Source: Lentinus brumalis
Taxonomy: Eukaryota > Basidiomycota > Agaricomycetes > Polyporales > Polyporaceae
Direction: 5' to 3'
Length of the DNA: 64,000 nt
Assembly (NCBI GenBank): GCA_001792895.1
Contig: MARA01000005.1
Span: 1,550,001-1,614,000, forward strand
Position 1 is the stretch's first letter. Every line of letters begins with the position of its first letter. The position numbers were made by a program, and so were the translations under genes. Below, piece by piece: positions 33,564 through 46,834 of the stretch. Under the pieces are notes generated by a model that made no database searches, was not told where the DNA came from, and saw only the letters and a program-made list of their open reading frames with translations.

Positions 33564-34643
33564 ATGTTCTCCTTCACCCGCATGATCTCTTCCGTCTCTG
33601 CCGCGCTGGCGCTGGCGTCCGTGAGCAGCGTCCTTGCTGCTCCGGTCCTCAACAACGTTTCGCCGTTGGTGTCGCGTGCTACCGCACCGAGCCCGGCATT
33701 CGTCATCTACACCGACAAATTTGTGTCTGCGGATGTGCTGCCTCCTGCCGCCCAGCTTGCGGTGAGTGTCTACTGCCTGGGTGACAAGTAGAGACGGTCA
33801 CTGACGGATTTGCTGCGCTCCCGCAGGGCTACAACGTCGTTGCGCTGTCGTTCCTGACGCTCAACGGCGCACTCGACCAGGCTGGCGCGTTCGCTGCGCT
33901 CCCCGCCGACCAGCGTGCGGCCAAGAAGGCCGAGTACGCGTCGGCGGGCATCAACATCATCGTCTCCGCGTTCGGCGAGACGGACAAGCCGACGACGCAG
34001 GGCGCAGACCCTGTCGCGACGGCAAACACGATGGCGCAGTTCGTGACCGCGAATGCGCTGGACGGCATCGACGTCGACTACGAGGACCTGGATGCGATGA
34101 ACAAGGGCGACGGTGCGGCCGAGGCGTGGGTGACGACGTTCACGCAGACGCTCCGCCAGACGCTGCCCCAGGGCCAGTTCATCCTGACGCACGCGCCGCT
34201 CGCCCCGTGGCTGTCGCCAAACCAGCAGTTCGCTGCTGGTGCGTATCTGACTGTCAACAAGAACGTCGGGCAGCTCATCGACTGGGTACGTTCGCTCTCT
34301 CATGGGACCCGCTGCTTCGCTGACACACCCTCAGTACAACATCCAGTTCTACAACCAGGGCCTCTACACCGACTGCGAGGGTCTCCTGAACACGTCAGGC
34401 GGTGCCTTCCCCGGCTCGTCCGTGTTCGAGATCGCGGCCAACGGCGTCGACCTTAACAAGCTCGTCATTGGCAAGCCAGGCACGGCCGCTGACGCGACGA
34501 ACGGGTTCATCGACCCCGCCACGCTCGGCACGTGTGTTGACCAGGCAAAAGCCAAGGGCTGGAGCGCAGGTGTGATGGCGTTCCAGTTCCCCGACGCCGA
34601 CGCTGCCTGGGTCAAGGCCGCGAAGGGCACCTCATTCCAGTAG
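33564..34643 (+). CDS. Secreted GH18 glycoside hydrolase, right copy of inverted pair
   Basis: Exons 33564-33761, 33827-34285 and 34335-34643 encode the same 321-residue protein as the left copy: signal peptide, LDGIDVDYED catalytic motif, and C-terminal barrel segments. I start at 33564, the first ATG after the leader. A second in-frame ATG 15 nt later would shorten the signal peptide. Both intron positions (after QLA and after LIDW) match introns 1 and 6 of the gene at 1507-3034, so the three genes share ancestry. The likely role is cell-wall or environmental chitin or glycan turnover. Confidence 0.95.
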
Positions 34644-35089
34644 ACGACCGCCACATCCTCCCATCCGTCGACCGGTGCGATGGCGATTTACGACGAAGAT
34701 TTCCCTCATTCATGCGGCTAGGAGACGTCTCCTCATGACCTACGACACGATGTATCATAATGTAATGTGTAGCGATAGTAACGTAATGGAGTATTTCTGG
34801 GGGTCATACTGCGTCAACGCGGGCGAATCTTGCATTCCTCGCACCGGTTACGCTGCAGGCTCTGGGTCACTGCGTGCACTGCGTGCACTATCGCTTTCTG
34901 GCCTCGCGCTGCTGGAGTCGCATCCTCAGCGGCTGGAAACAAGTCAAAGTACGCGAGGCTCATGATACGGCACTCATGTCCCAGTGTATTGAGAGTACGC
35001 GTATGAGGTTGACAACGTTGTTGTCATTCCTGTCCAGCGTGCAAGCAGAAGGGGGGCCTATAGTACAAGTGTGCGTAACTGCCCATAGC

Positions 35090-36129
35090 CTACAATGTAG
35101 CCAAAGGTACAGCCTGAGGCAAGGTGACCTCAATCTCTGTCCAGTGTATGCCCAATCTATACGGTGCCACATCCGGGAAAGCGATGTCATCTGCAAATCC
35201 AATCTTGTGAGCGATACGCCTGCGCTGCCCATCCTCCTCAGAAGTGAGCTCCGGTTGCTTCGGCTTCAACAGCCCTTCGCAACGGAAGGGCTTAGCGCGG
35301 CCCCTGTAGTCTTCACAATCGAGGACATGCCACTTCGGCGCTGCGACAAGACCATCGTATGTTGCGTGGGGAGATCCCTCGAGGGGCGGCTGGAAAAGCT
35401 TCACATGAGGAAAGTGCGCCAGGCTCGCCGGTATAGCCGGTAGCCAGGAGACCGGCTTGATCAGCGCGGCGAAGCACGGGTCAGAGGAGAATTCGGCAGG
35501 TGAGAAAGAGATGGCCGGATAAACGCGAACTTCGGTGGCGTCTGGGTGGTCCAGAGAGGGCGTGAAGGTGAACTGGGCGAGTTCTCGCGGAAGGCCCCAG
35601 TTTGACCTGCCTACGAATGTCGTCAGTAACGAGTTCGATCGAGGTATCGTTCGAACTAGTACCGTTCACGACCGCAGCGATGCTTGAAGCGTATGCACGT
35701 GTTACACGATGACACTCCTGCTCGAAGGGGTTCGTGAACTCGCCCGGAGATATGGCGAGTTCGTCGAAAGGGCCTGCAGCATGGCTCTCATTCAGTGTAT
35801 GGGAGACCATCGAGCACGGAGCCATACATACCTATCGGGGTGTCTGTGTAGCGCAGTAGCGTGACAGAGCCCCGACCACCACGGAACGCTTCTTGAGCAG
35901 TGCTTATTTTGTACAACTGGGTCTCTTGAGATGGGAAGTAGCTTATGGGTAACGTCTCCCCCGGCTCTGGGCGGTGGCCAATAGATGTAATGAACCACCA
36001 TGCCTGGTCGAGAAGTGAGTACCTCCATGCTGAATTGCATAATCCGTGACATACCTCAGCTTTCACTGTCCATGGGGCGGGAGTAGGCCGTACCTCAGTA
36101 GGGCGTGTTGGCTCGGATTCTGCGCTCAT
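35090..36129 (-). CDS. Acetoacetate decarboxylase-like superfamily protein
   Basis: Four exons (36129-36055, 36003-35832, 35773-35663, 35610-35090) join in frame to about 290 residues. The fold signature is PAPWTVKAEAWWFITSI, then GGRGSVTLLRYTDTPIG followed by DELAISPGEF, as in fungal proteins related to bacterial acetoacetate decarboxylase and to betaine/carotenoid-type lipid-binding barrels. I do not see evidence for the catalytic lysine pair of true acetoacetate decarboxylase, so an enzymatic role is uncertain. Late residues (KPFRCEGLLKPKQPE) resemble no known signal. It is divergent from eL43. Confidence 0.6.
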
Positions 36130-36641
36130 TGCGAGTCAGGTCCTGCTGTCTTACCTGGTGCCAGGTGGTGGTTGAGATTCAAGTATCAAGTGATCAGCAG
36201 CTCGGACTGCGGGCAGCTTCTTGATACGGTCTCGACTTGGCCGCTTGAACTCGAAGCTGTTCACAGCTTGCACCGACTCTCGGCGCTGAACAACACTTCC
36301 TACCGTGCCTTTCCCATCTATCCATCTCCATAAGTAAGTCACACACAGACGGTGTGTTCGATGAACCCGGGGAGGTATCCATGTACAGCAAGGGGAGACA
36401 GAGGCGGCAGTATTGCTGCCCTGACTCGGCAGTCGCTCGAGAGCGCAAAAGCCAAAAAGCGATGCAGAGTCAGAGAAGCGCCCATCTCCGGACGCCCGAG
36501 CCACGTGGAGTAGTCCGTTATGTCAGCACAGTGGCTGCTGGGACTGTATAGTTCTACCCCGATTTGTCGAGAGGTAACTTTCACTTACCCGGCAGCAAGC
36601 ACGCCGTACTCAACGCCCCGTCCAACACCAAACTCCACAAA

Positions 36642-37225
36642 ATGGTGAGTTGTTCCGCTCTGCTGAAGTGCTGTCGGCATGCTGATTGTGCTTGTAGACG
36701 AAGCGTACCCGCAAGGTTGGCATCACGGGTAAATACGGTACGGTGAGTAACATCCATTCGAAGTGTTGGCCTCGAGGAGAGGATGAGACATGGAGGGAGG
36801 ATGTTGACGACGGATTGTTGCGTGTATAGCGTTATGGTGCCTCCCTCCGCAAGCAGGTCAAAAAGGTGCGTTCAGTCCCGCTCATCCTTGTACTCGTGTG
36901 TTCAAGAATTGTCCCGCGCAGATGGAGATCTCTCAACACTCCCGATACACGTGCACCTTCTGCGGCAAGGTTCGTCTCAATCATGTTCGCGCACAATCCA
37001 AGTAGATGTTGACAGGCAAACAGGACGCCGTGAAGCGCCAAGCAGTCGGTATCTGGGAGTGCAAGGCCTGCAAGAAGGTGATCGCGGGCGGCGCGTGGAC
37101 TGTATCAACAACGGCGGCGGCGACGGTGCGCAGGTGTGTAACAGACATGTTAAATTCTTGCACGGACGTATGTTGACATAGTGCTCAGCACGGTTCGTCG
37201 GCTTCGGGAGATCACGGAGGCGTAA
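36642..37225 (+). CDS. RPL43: 60S ribosomal protein eL43 (L37A)
   Basis: A zinc-ribbon protein of the large ribosomal subunit. Six exons are seen: 36642-36644, 36698-36742, 36830-36866, 36922-36969, 37024-37133 and 37189-37225. The first exon is only the ATG. The product, about 92 residues, begins [20 protein letters not shown]. It carries the C4 zinc site YTCTFCGK and WECKACKK, and ends RRLREITEA. Length and motifs match the family. The dense introns in a tiny gene are normal for basidiomycete ribosomal protein genes. Confidence 0.95.
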
Positions 37226-37461
37226 CTTCACGCTCGCATGTTGTGTTTTCCTACCTTTCTATGCATGTATGTTCCCCGCCATGAACGTCGATACAGTCAG
37301 TCCCATGCCCCGTTGTATTCTACCATGACATTCGGATCGAAATTGGCGGGCACACACCAAGAGCAGACAGATCATTCATTTATTCCGACCCATATTCGAC
37401 AGGACAAGAAGGTATAATTGATAAACACGCGAGCGAATCAAGTCCAGGGAGTGAATACATA

Positions 37462-39059
37462 TTAGACATCGGCATCTAAATGGGACTCTCGGTCCTCTTC
37501 CTCGCCATCCAGATCTACGTCTTCGTCCACATCCTCGTCCTCGCTTTCCTCGCTCTCCTCGCTCTCACTCTCATGGAAAGTGAGGGAAATGAACTCGTCT
37601 CCGAGCTGCCCATCTTCAGCCGTGATCTGACGAGAGCTGGACGCACCATCAGTTTCCACAGCGGTTTCTAGCCCAGCTGAGGGAGGAGTGGTTCCAGACG
37701 AAGAGTCGGCACTGGGACCAGATGTCGAGACGGGTGCCTTCCGGTTGCGATTGGCGCGGATGACATGCGGTAGCTTGCATCCTCTGGTCGTACATTGGCC
37801 CTTCTCTGCGAAGTCGGGACATTCACGGACGTGCTGTTTGTCGCAATCGAGCCCCTTCTCACAGTATCCAAGCACAGCGAAATCGCGGCAGATGCCTTCG
37901 CGTGGCCCGACGTGCACGTGAGGGAAGGGACAATTAGGCCGGTTGCAGCGTCCGTTGTTGGCGAAGTGGACGCAAAGAGGTGTGCGCTCGGGAGTCGGGT
38001 CGTGTGAGAGAGCACAAGTCTCGGCGGTGTGCGGACATATGCCCTGCAAAAATGGCCAGCATATAGCGATCTTGGATGGGTCGTGCTGATACATGCATGT
38101 GAGGCCTCGGTTGCAGGAGCCTAATACGATATGAGAAGCGCGAGACGTCGCATCGAACTCGTTCGCAAAACAGGAAGCGTTCGGACAAAGACGTACCTGT
38201 TGTGGTGAACCGAGGACAAGGCTTCTCAGAGTATTTGCGCTTGGCGTTCAGACGACGCGACCTAGGTGCAACAGTAAATGTGCTATGAGATGGTCGCCAG
38301 GACGAGGGGACAGACTGGTATTGTTTCCGGGTGTTGTCTAGCGTCAGATTGCGGTTCATTGCTCGTCCCCTCCTGGATGTCTTTGGCTTGTACGTCCGTG
38401 CTGCATTCATCATAATCCCCGTTTTGTTCCGCACGAACGGAGCCGGGCGAGACGAAGGTAGGGCACTCATAGAAGGCGGCTTCGATGGAGGCTTCGGTAC
38501 TGTTGCACAATTGAGTTAGACAGGATCGTTCGCTGTGCGACACCATGGGATCTACGCAGATCGTGCTTGAAGTGGCAACGTGAGCGACTACGATGTCGCT
38601 AGACAAGCATAGCACGGACTTCCCACTGCTTGGAGCTCACTGCAACGACCCAGAGCATTGCACAGGACATGAGAGAGCGTGTGAAGACTTACAGTCTTTG
38701 CGGACGAGTGAACGGCCAGAAGATTCGAACGCAACACCATCGATGATCACATCGCGTTTCTCATCTGGTGCAATCGGCGGTGGTCGCGAAGCGGGTCTTG
38801 GCGCAGTAGCGGCCGATGAGGGAGGCTTGAAAGTCTTGACGTAGGGCTTATAAGTCGGATTCACGTAGACGTTGTTGCGCGGGTGTGTCGGAACTGGGCC
38901 ACCTGGGGGACGGGGCGCTGGTTGCCCGGCCTGATGACGGTTGATCGCACCTGGCACACTGTCAGCTGGGAGACGAGAATGCCAGTGTCGACTGAACGTA
39001 CCTCGCAAACGTTCGATTTCGAGCTTGAGGGCGGCGGCGGATGTCGAGGGTGTATCCAT
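37462..39059 (-). CDS. Five-CCCH zinc finger protein (ZC3H3-like)
   Basis: It starts MDTPSTSAAALKLEIERLR at 39059. Pro-rich and basic linker exons follow, then five consecutive CCCH fingers: CPRFTTTGSCNRGLTCMYQH, CWPFLQGICPHTAETCALSH, CVHFANNGRCNRPNCPFPH, CRDFAVLGYCEKGLDCDKQH and CPDFAEKGQCTTRGCKLPH. The protein ends in a very acidic tail (EDEDVDEDVDLDGEEED) at 37462. Five fingers in this arrangement fit animal ZC3H3, which acts with the polyadenylation machinery and in mRNA export. A nuclear RNA-binding role is inferred. The exon limits before the first finger are approximate. It is divergent from CCZ1, with start codons 151 bp apart. Confidence 0.8.
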
Positions 39060-39210
39060 GGCGGTGGTTGAAGGGAAAGATGATGTGAGCAGCTCCCAAG
39101 CGGCATGCTGACCGTATATGGAACTTGCACCTGAGCCACAGCTGCCACACACCCTCACCGGCCTCCGCACCGCGCCTGTCCTCGTGTTCTAGCCTTCCCT
39201 TCAGGCATTC
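39060..39210. promoter_or_regulatory. Shared divergent promoter of the CCCH gene and CCZ1
   Basis: Only 151 bp separate the start codons. No TATA box is evident. The two transcripts must start close to or overlap each other. Confidence 0.5.
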
Positions 39211-41629
39211 ATGAGCAGGATACCACCTTCGCTGTTGTACCTGACCATCTACAACCCGACGCTTCAGCCCGAGCTACTCGACCCAGACAACGAGGATGCT
39301 GAGGAGCAGGCGCACATCCTATTCTACACCGCGCGAGAGCATGCCGTGTCGCGGGATCGGATGCTGCGACAAGTTGGCCTTGCGAAGGCCCTCGTGAACT
39401 TCTCAGAGTGAGTGTACGTATTAGCCTGTGAGACCTTGCGAGCCGTCTCTCATGACGGCAACAGGATGTTCAATGCAGGAGTACCCTGCGAGAACGTGCA
39501 TTCGCAGGGCAGACGTATGATCATGTTCTCACCTGAGCCCAACTTCTGGGTACATGCTGTGAGTCGGTTACAAGTAACTGAGGGCCCATGGACTGTTGTG
39601 TGGTACTGAGTTCAAGGGGTCGCGCGAGTAACTCCCCACTAACTATCATCTACTTCAGTGCTACGAGGTTGCCAAGACCCCACGACCTACCCCATCCAGC
39701 AACAAGAGCAAGGATACCAAGGGGAAGTCGAAGGCAAAGGAGAAAGAGAAGGAGAAGGAGCAACAACAACCTGCACGGAACGTCCTGTACGACTATCACG
39801 ACGGCTCCGTTCATGACATTGCCTTGAGGACACACTTTGAGCGCGGATACGAGGATTTCAGGGTAAGCCAACCATATACTAGTTCGGTCATGGCGCTGAT
39901 CCATGCTCAGCTGCTTCATGGTACCTTCAGCTCAGTCCTGTCTGGCCAAGGCCAACAAGCACTTGAACTGCAACTGGAACGGTTCTTTACCGTGTGGGCG
40001 TGGAAGTGGGATTCGGAAGACGATGACTTCGCGACACACCTTGGTACGTGCGCTGCTTTGCATTGGAAGGCGTGATTTTCAACGAGTGTAGGCGTACCAT
40101 TGCACCCGCTACATGCGGTACTCACCCCGCTGTTGGACAAATTTGCGTCCACCCTACCTGATGAGCTCATGACATTCGCGTTGATCCCTCCGTATGTCGT
40201 CCCTACGCGGACGCCTAAGTATCCTCTTGCACTTGTTCGGTACATCCTTGCCCGAATACCACCCCCACCGACTCCGGTTCCGCGCAAGAAGTCTAGCGGT
40301 TATGTGGACCCCGGACCTCCCCCCGTTCCATCTGGTCCAATCAATACCACGGCTACAACTCCTGACCAAAGATCAACAGCGAACGAGGGAGGTTTCGCCA
40401 TGCCTATACCCATGCCTACCATGCCCGCCATGCCGAAGGTGAACTTCAGCCTAGACATGAAGAATGTCAAGTGGGATTGGCCGACATACCTGACCTTCGG
40501 GAAAGGTGGCGGTACATCGAAGACTGCCTCCCCAATACCTCCTTCTCCTTCTACTTCAACGATGCCCGTCTCACTAGCTGCAGTTGTGGACCCACCGCAA
40601 AATCCCCAGACTCCGGAGATCGGCGATGGGCTTCGGCGGCGAGAGACTTTGGATGTCGACACTGCGTCTCTGCTAGAGGCTATCAGCACGGAAAGCATGG
40701 GTTCTTATACGCGCGCCGCCTCTCCGGCGCCATCTGCACTATCGAAGAGTTCTCAACTGGGAGAGTCGGGCACGCAGAGTGCTCTCGATACCGGCGGAAA
40801 CGTCTCTCCTATTGATCGTGGCAATACTCCAGACGGCGCACATGATATCACACCCGATAATGCGCATTCACCGATATCACTACCCACGATAGATGTCGCA
40901 GCGCGTCCTCCACGGTCATTCCTCGCGGCGACCGTGCATTTAGCAGATCCGTCTGATGTCCATACTACCCAGCGAAAGCGCGTTCTACATCTTACTGTGC
41001 GTGCTTGAGCTTCTTGCGCGTGTCAACGACTGACAGTCGGACAGCAAGGCGAATGTACTATGGCGATTGTCATGGACGTGGAACATACCCTGGATCTTGC
41101 GCGACTGGCGGACGACACGGTTGCGCTCATACGGAGCATCGAGGAGCTCATGATGGACCAGGCTCAGTGAGTGTTCGCTTCATGTTTGCCCAGGGTGCTG
41201 TTACTGAGGATGTTACAGAAAGAAGGATCAGCAGCTGCCTTCAGCTGCCAAAATCTTGCAGCCGAAGGACAAATACATCATCTCAACAAATGAGTATACC
41301 TCGTCCTCTGCGGCAGGATTCACTTCTCGGTCAGAGCATTTGTATAATGGGCAGCAGCTCCTTCGAAGGTTCGTAGTATCATGAGCCTGAACGTTGGGTT
41401 TTATTCTGACACTGGTATATTACACAGCGGCATGGACGTTCTCGAGGTCTTTTCCCGTGGCCAGAATCCTCAACATTGGCACATCGCCAAGCGAGGTCTG
41501 AGTGCCACTTCTGATGGACGTCCATTAGAAGGCGAGGTTTTCATGGAGGTTGCTCGAAAGGAGACGACCTTGACGGATGTGGACAATGAGCTTGCAGGGG
41601 TGGTTAGGCGGTTTGTCGAGCAGGCTTGA
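39211..41629 (+). CDS. CCZ1: Vacuolar fusion protein Ccz1 homolog
   Basis: Ccz1 with Mon1 is the guanine-nucleotide exchange factor for Rab7/Ypt7 on late endosomes. The N-terminal exon MSRIPPSLLYLTIYNPTL followed by EQAHILFYTA matches the first longin domain (CCZ1/INTU/HPS4 type). Later come WVHACYEVAK, DYHDGSVHDIAL, LELQLERFFTVWAWKWD and the large exon 40100-41008 with a Pro-rich insertion. C-terminal exons continue TMAIVMDVEHTLDLARLADD and end VRRFVEQA at 41629. At least nine short introns are needed. Overall similarity in this family is low, so assignment rests on domain order and the N-terminal motif. Confidence 0.72.
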
Positions 41630-41879
41630 CTCGGGTAGTCGATCAAGAGCTCTTAGACTGTAACATGATGACGTTAATGTAATTCGCTACAAGTACAATC
41701 GGCCATGGAATGGGTCTTTCGGGTGAATCTGGTTCTCTGTGTCAAAGTCGCATAGATTCAGAGTATTACAGACTGCACAAAAGGGCGCCTACGAGAGGCG
41801 CTTGTAGAGAGTACGCGTCGAAGTCGAGTGGCTGCAGACTTTTACCCTGCTTTCCTGCCACGACCACTACTGTAATGCT

Positions 41880-44800
41880 ATGCTGACGCCGCCGTCCCCC
41901 TCGAGTTCCCCCACATTGACCCCGAACGACCCCACGAACAGTCGCAAGAGACAACGCTCGTTATCTATGGAATCAGAGGCTTCTACATCTTCGCCAAAAC
42001 GTGCGGCCTCGCAAGACCCGCAGGCACCCCACCCATCTAATGACATGATCCCTTCTCTCCCACCAGTAGCAGGCGCAAATGCGAGCGACGACATCGACGC
42101 GTATATGGCCGAACAGGGGGAAGACCACGGTGTGGCCGTACGGCCTGCCGCAAGCACTGGGATCTCGCAGCAGGAGAAGCTGAAGCTGGTGGAGGATGCG
42201 CTGAAGAGACCGATGACGGCGGGCGAGACGTGGTACATTGTTTCGCGCCGATGGTTCCAACGATGGAAGAAGGCGATGACTGGTGAAGAAGACAAGGAGG
42301 GTAGGGTGGAGGAGGCACAACTCGGACCGGTGGATAACACGCCGCTCTGTGGTTCGAACGGGGAAGTTACCTCTTCCCTGGTCGAACACGTCGATTGCGA
42401 ATTTGTCCCGGAAGATGTTTGGAAGGTGTTTGAGCAATGGTGCGTGCACTTTCCCTACAGTGGTTACGTAGAGAGTGGTGTGGCGAGTGGCGCGCTGCAG
42501 CTCGTCATAATTGCTATATGCGCCAGTAGACGGGAAGCTTTACCATGGTGGTGTCAGCTAGTGCTTCGGATTTAGAGCTCGTTGCATGCATTCTGCGTGC
42601 ACGCTGCGAAGATGTCCCCAACTTGCAAGGGATGTCTTTGCTGCATTCTGTGCGTTCGGGGCGACATCTTGACTGCCACCCCGTCGTGAGTTGTGTGCTC
42701 ATAGTATCAATGATTGCAGGTATGGACCGTCGCCGATCCCACTACCAAGAAAAGTAATCGAACGTGGAATCGCGCAGATGGCCACTCTCGAACTCCATCC
42801 TCCGAGGTTCCATGTCCAACTACTAGTCCCTGCAGTCATCGGTCGCTCCTCCCCTCCCAAGGCGGTGACTGTGTCTTCCACCGACAAGGTTGGCGATGTC
42901 ATTCAAACCTTTGCCGAAGCGCTCTCCAAGGAGCAAGCCGCCATTGGCAGGTATCGAGTGTGGAGGGTACCCTTCAATATCACATCGGACAGTACCATGC
43001 TTGTCGGTGCGGACACCTTACGGACCCACGGTGCCAGTCTACTGGAGGCGAATGACCAGAGGACGGTGGAAGGCGAGTTCGTGGAATCGGACGAATCTTT
43101 CGTGGTGGAGTTCACTCAAGCAGGCCAGTGGATCGTCGACGCCTCGCAAGTGCCCTCTCCATCCTCGGCGCGGTTCCCGCCACCGCCGCCGCCGCCCACA
43201 CAGAATGCTCCTTTGTTCAACTCGGGGTCGGATTTCTTCTCGCAGCTTCAACAGAAGACTCCACCCGCGGTAGGTGCGATGTCTACTTCGCATAAGTCTG
43301 GGGCACTCGTCTCCGTCACCAAGTCTGGCTCTTCCGCTCGCGAAAAGGTGCAAGAACCGGGAACAATGGGCCTGGGAAACATGTGAGTCCATGACCTTGA
43401 CCGTGCAAAATTGAATGTTCATTTATTCGAAGGGGCAATACGTGCTTCATGAACTCCGCGATTCAATGCCTTGTGCATACGCCTGAACTCATGGATTACT
43501 TCCTGACGGGGGTGTACCAAGAGGAGCTCAATCCTGACAACCCTCTGGGTATGCATGGGCAGGTCGCGCAGGCATTCGGTGCGCTCCTGATGCGGCTATG
43601 GGATAGGGATTCCACCACGTCGTCGTACACGCCGCGTGAGTTCAAGCAGACGCTCCAGCGGTTCGCGCCACAGTTCAGTGGGTACCAGCAGCATGACTCT
43701 CAGGAGCTCATCGCATTCCTGCTCGATGGATTGCATGAGGATCTAAATCGAGTGCTCAAGAAGCCGTATGTGGAGAAGCCGGACTGGGAAGGCGGAGGAG
43801 ACAAGGAGCTTGTTGAGTTCGCAAACGTGTCCTGGGAGGGACACATGAAGCGGAACGACAGTGTGGTCGTGGATCTGTTCCAGGGTCAGTACAAGAGCAC
43901 GCTGGTTTGCCCTGAGTGCCAGAAGGTGAGCGCGACCAGTGATCGCTGGATGTGTGTGCTAACAGGAAGAACAGGTGTCCATCACGTTCGACCCATGGAT
44001 GTATCTCACCCTACCTCTTCCCGTTCAGAAGAAGTGGTATCACAACATCCTCTATATTCCCTGGGATCTCAATAAGCCTCACGTCAGAGTATGTGCGACC
44101 AAGTCTTACTGCGCTGGTCTTTCCTCACCGATCTTCAGGTTCCTGTTGAATTGAATCGAGACTCCTCCTTCAAGGACGTTCGTCAACTTCTGGGTAGGTG
44201 GATGGATGCGAAACCTGACAACGTAAGTCCCGGCACCTTGCTTTGGTTCCCCATCACTCATTTCGTGCAGCTCCTCACACTAGAGATCTTCAACCACCGG
44301 TTCTACAAGAATCTCGACGACAATGTTATGTGTGACGAGATGTCCGATAACGACGTCATCGTCTGCTTTGAACTACCCTGTCATGCCCAGCAAAGTAGGA
44401 CTTACAAGCCTCAACCTGACGACCCGTTCATCGTTCCTGTATTCGCCGCCGAGAGCTCGCCGTCCCGATCCAGCTACGGTCGTGGATCGAACTTGTTCGG
44501 GTACCCCTTCATCGCCGTCATCACCCAGGAGCAAGCGAAGGATCCCGAAGCCATATATGACGCTGTCACGGACCGTTTGCAGCGTTGGACTGCACACGCT
44601 CGTGATCTCTACAACTGGGTCGCGGGCCGCCCCGACGAGATGGAGCCGGTACACATCCCGATCTCTGGGCAGCCAGTGAAGGAAACCGTCACCGAGATCA
44701 GGGAGGGCGGCGAGGTGGTTACCCTTGAGGAAGACGTCCCGGAGGAGGGTGACATCGTCGACGAGAAGGCGACGGTCGTCCAGCAGGCGGACGAAGATGC

Positions 44801-46279
44801 CGACATGGAGATGAGCGACGGCGTTCCACAGAGGAACGGCTTCAAGCGCGACCTTTTCCGCCTTCGTGTTCAGAAAGGCAACCAGCCCTACGGCGTTGGC
44901 TTCAACACGTTTGCGTCGTCCCCGGGTCGTTACGAGACCTGGGAACAGCGCGCTGACACTGCCAAGGACGGTGTTCTACTCCGGCCGGACGACGTGTTCT
45001 TCGCTGAGTTCGACGACCCCGTCAAGGGCTACTACTTCGGCGACGATCGTTCACGCTACGAGTACGCTCTCTGGGAGAATTTCGAAGAGTTCGTGCACCC
45101 TGAGCTCGCTGCGTCACGCAAGGCGGCGTCAACTCAGAAGCAGAAGGGGATCACGTTGCAGGACTGTCTGGACGAGTTCACGCGCGAGGAGAAGCTGGGC
45201 GAGGATGACCTATGGTACTGCCCGCGCTGCAAGAAGCACCAGCAGGCGACCAAGCGAATCGATTTGTGGAAGGTGCCGGACGTCCTTGTCGTCCACCTCA
45301 AGCGGTTCAGCAACAGTCGTATGCTCAGAGACAAGATTGATGCATTTGTCGACTTCCCCATCGAGGGTCTCGACCTGTCTTCCATGGTCGGAGAACGCAT
45401 AGTTGGCAAGCGTTTGCAGAACGATGGAGTCGATGTCGAGGCTCTGGGTCTCCACGACTTGGAGGAGCCCTTGTTGTACGATCTCTTCGCGGTGGACGAG
45501 CACCTGGGCGGGCTCGGAGGTGGACACTATCGCGCCTACGCGCTGAATCATGTCACTGGCAACTGGTACCACTTCGATGATTCTCACGTGAGCCCCGCTA
45601 GACCGGAGGCAGCTGTGGTGAGTTCCTAGTCGTCCTCACATGTGCGCCGGAGCTAAGATATGAGTGCTCGCAGAACTCGAATGCCTATCTGCTCTTCTAT
45701 AGACGCCGCACTAGTCGCCCGCTTGGCGGAAAGAGCCACGAGAAGGTCGAGCTGGCGCGGTCCCGACCTCAGGCGGACGTGCCTCGCGAGGAGATTCAGC
45801 TCCCTACTCCCCCAAGTGAGGGTTCGATTTCTCGCGGGGAACCCTCCGTTCCACCCACTCTCCTGGAGTGGCCTACTCCGAACTCCATGGTTCCTTCTTC
45901 GCCAAGCTCTCCGCCACCGCCACTAGAGAGCCTTCCCCCTTCTTTCGACGAGGCCCTCTTCGACCCGATCTTGCAATCGGACGGCCTGGAGGGTCTTCCT
46001 TCCACCCAGTTGGAGTTCCCTGACCCTTCATCCCAAGGCTCGCCATCATCCATCGACGCCGAGCCTGATGAGGACAACGACAACGACGGGCCATTCTATC
46101 AGCCGGACCTTGACGAAAGCATGGACGAGTACTCTCAGAACTCGCTCCGGCTTCGCAAGGCGAAGTTCCCGGGAGATGACTCAGTCGACGAGGACGAGGG
46201 GGTGGATGACGGCACGGACGTTCTGATGACTCCTGCCGAATCCGAGCTCGACGAGAACGAGAGTTCTTCGTCGAGTTAA
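41880..46279 (+). CDS. UBP12: DUSP-USP ubiquitin-specific protease (USP4/15 / Ubp12 type)
   Basis: A cysteine protease that removes ubiquitin. Exon 1 (41880-42439) has a Ser-rich start and the DUSP domain ([20 protein letters not shown]). Exon 2 (42720-43382) holds a ubiquitin-like segment and a Pro-rich linker. The catalytic Cys box [14 protein letters not shown] spans the splice site at 43382/43433. The QQHDSQEL motif and first zinc pair (CPEC) follow; a long insertion, typical of USP4/11/15, splits the domain. The second zinc pair (CPRCKKHQ), VVHLKRF and the His box [10 protein letters not shown] near 45530 complete the catalytic set. A disordered acidic C-terminal tail ends at 46279. All catalytic residues are visible, so the enzyme should be active. 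Confidence 0.93.
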
Positions 46280-46834
46280 GCTGGTGTCGTTGCATCGTCG
46301 GAGACATAGCACAACCCCGCATACCATGCTGCGCATCGAAGAATCGGACTGCGCTGTACAATGGCAATGGCTGTAGATCGCTAGAACCTATTATAATGCG
46401 TATGCCGTACGTAACACCTCATGTAATCTTGTTGTTCTGCTTCTCATCCCCATTGCGCGTACTTCTGAGACGGAGTGATATCGGGGTGGTTCTGACAACA
46501 TTCATAAAGAGCGATCTCTATCACACACTGGCTGGACGGGTACTGGTACCTCGAGACTCAGGTGGTCAAGCCACCGGCACGGCTAGCTAAGCTTCGGGCC
46601 GCTCCTAGGCTTGGCCATGCATACAGAGGAGGGTCGTCTAGTCATGCGTAATTCTGGATCATCGATCCCAGCAGGTCCCCGATTCCTATGCGCCATATGG
46701 TATCTTATTGCACACAGTATGCTTCTTGATCCACGGGCCCAGAGGCCGGGCCAGGCACTGGGATTCACATATAAGCTCAAGCTCGCTGCGACCAGTGCCC
46801 CACTTCTTCGACTCTTACCATCATCTTGCCGATC
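46280..46834. other. Intergenic stretch with DAK promoter
   Basis: No gene recognised. CATATAAGC near 46767 is a possible TATA box about 65 bp upstream of the dihydroxyacetone kinase start. Confidence 0.5.

Larger units (their letters stand above)
33429..34810. repeat. Right arm of 1382-bp inverted duplication
   Basis: It is the reverse complement of 30229-31610. It starts GTATATAAGG and ends GGGGGTCATACT. It contains the TATA box, leader, whole gene, and about 170 bp of 3' flank. Confidence 0.97.
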
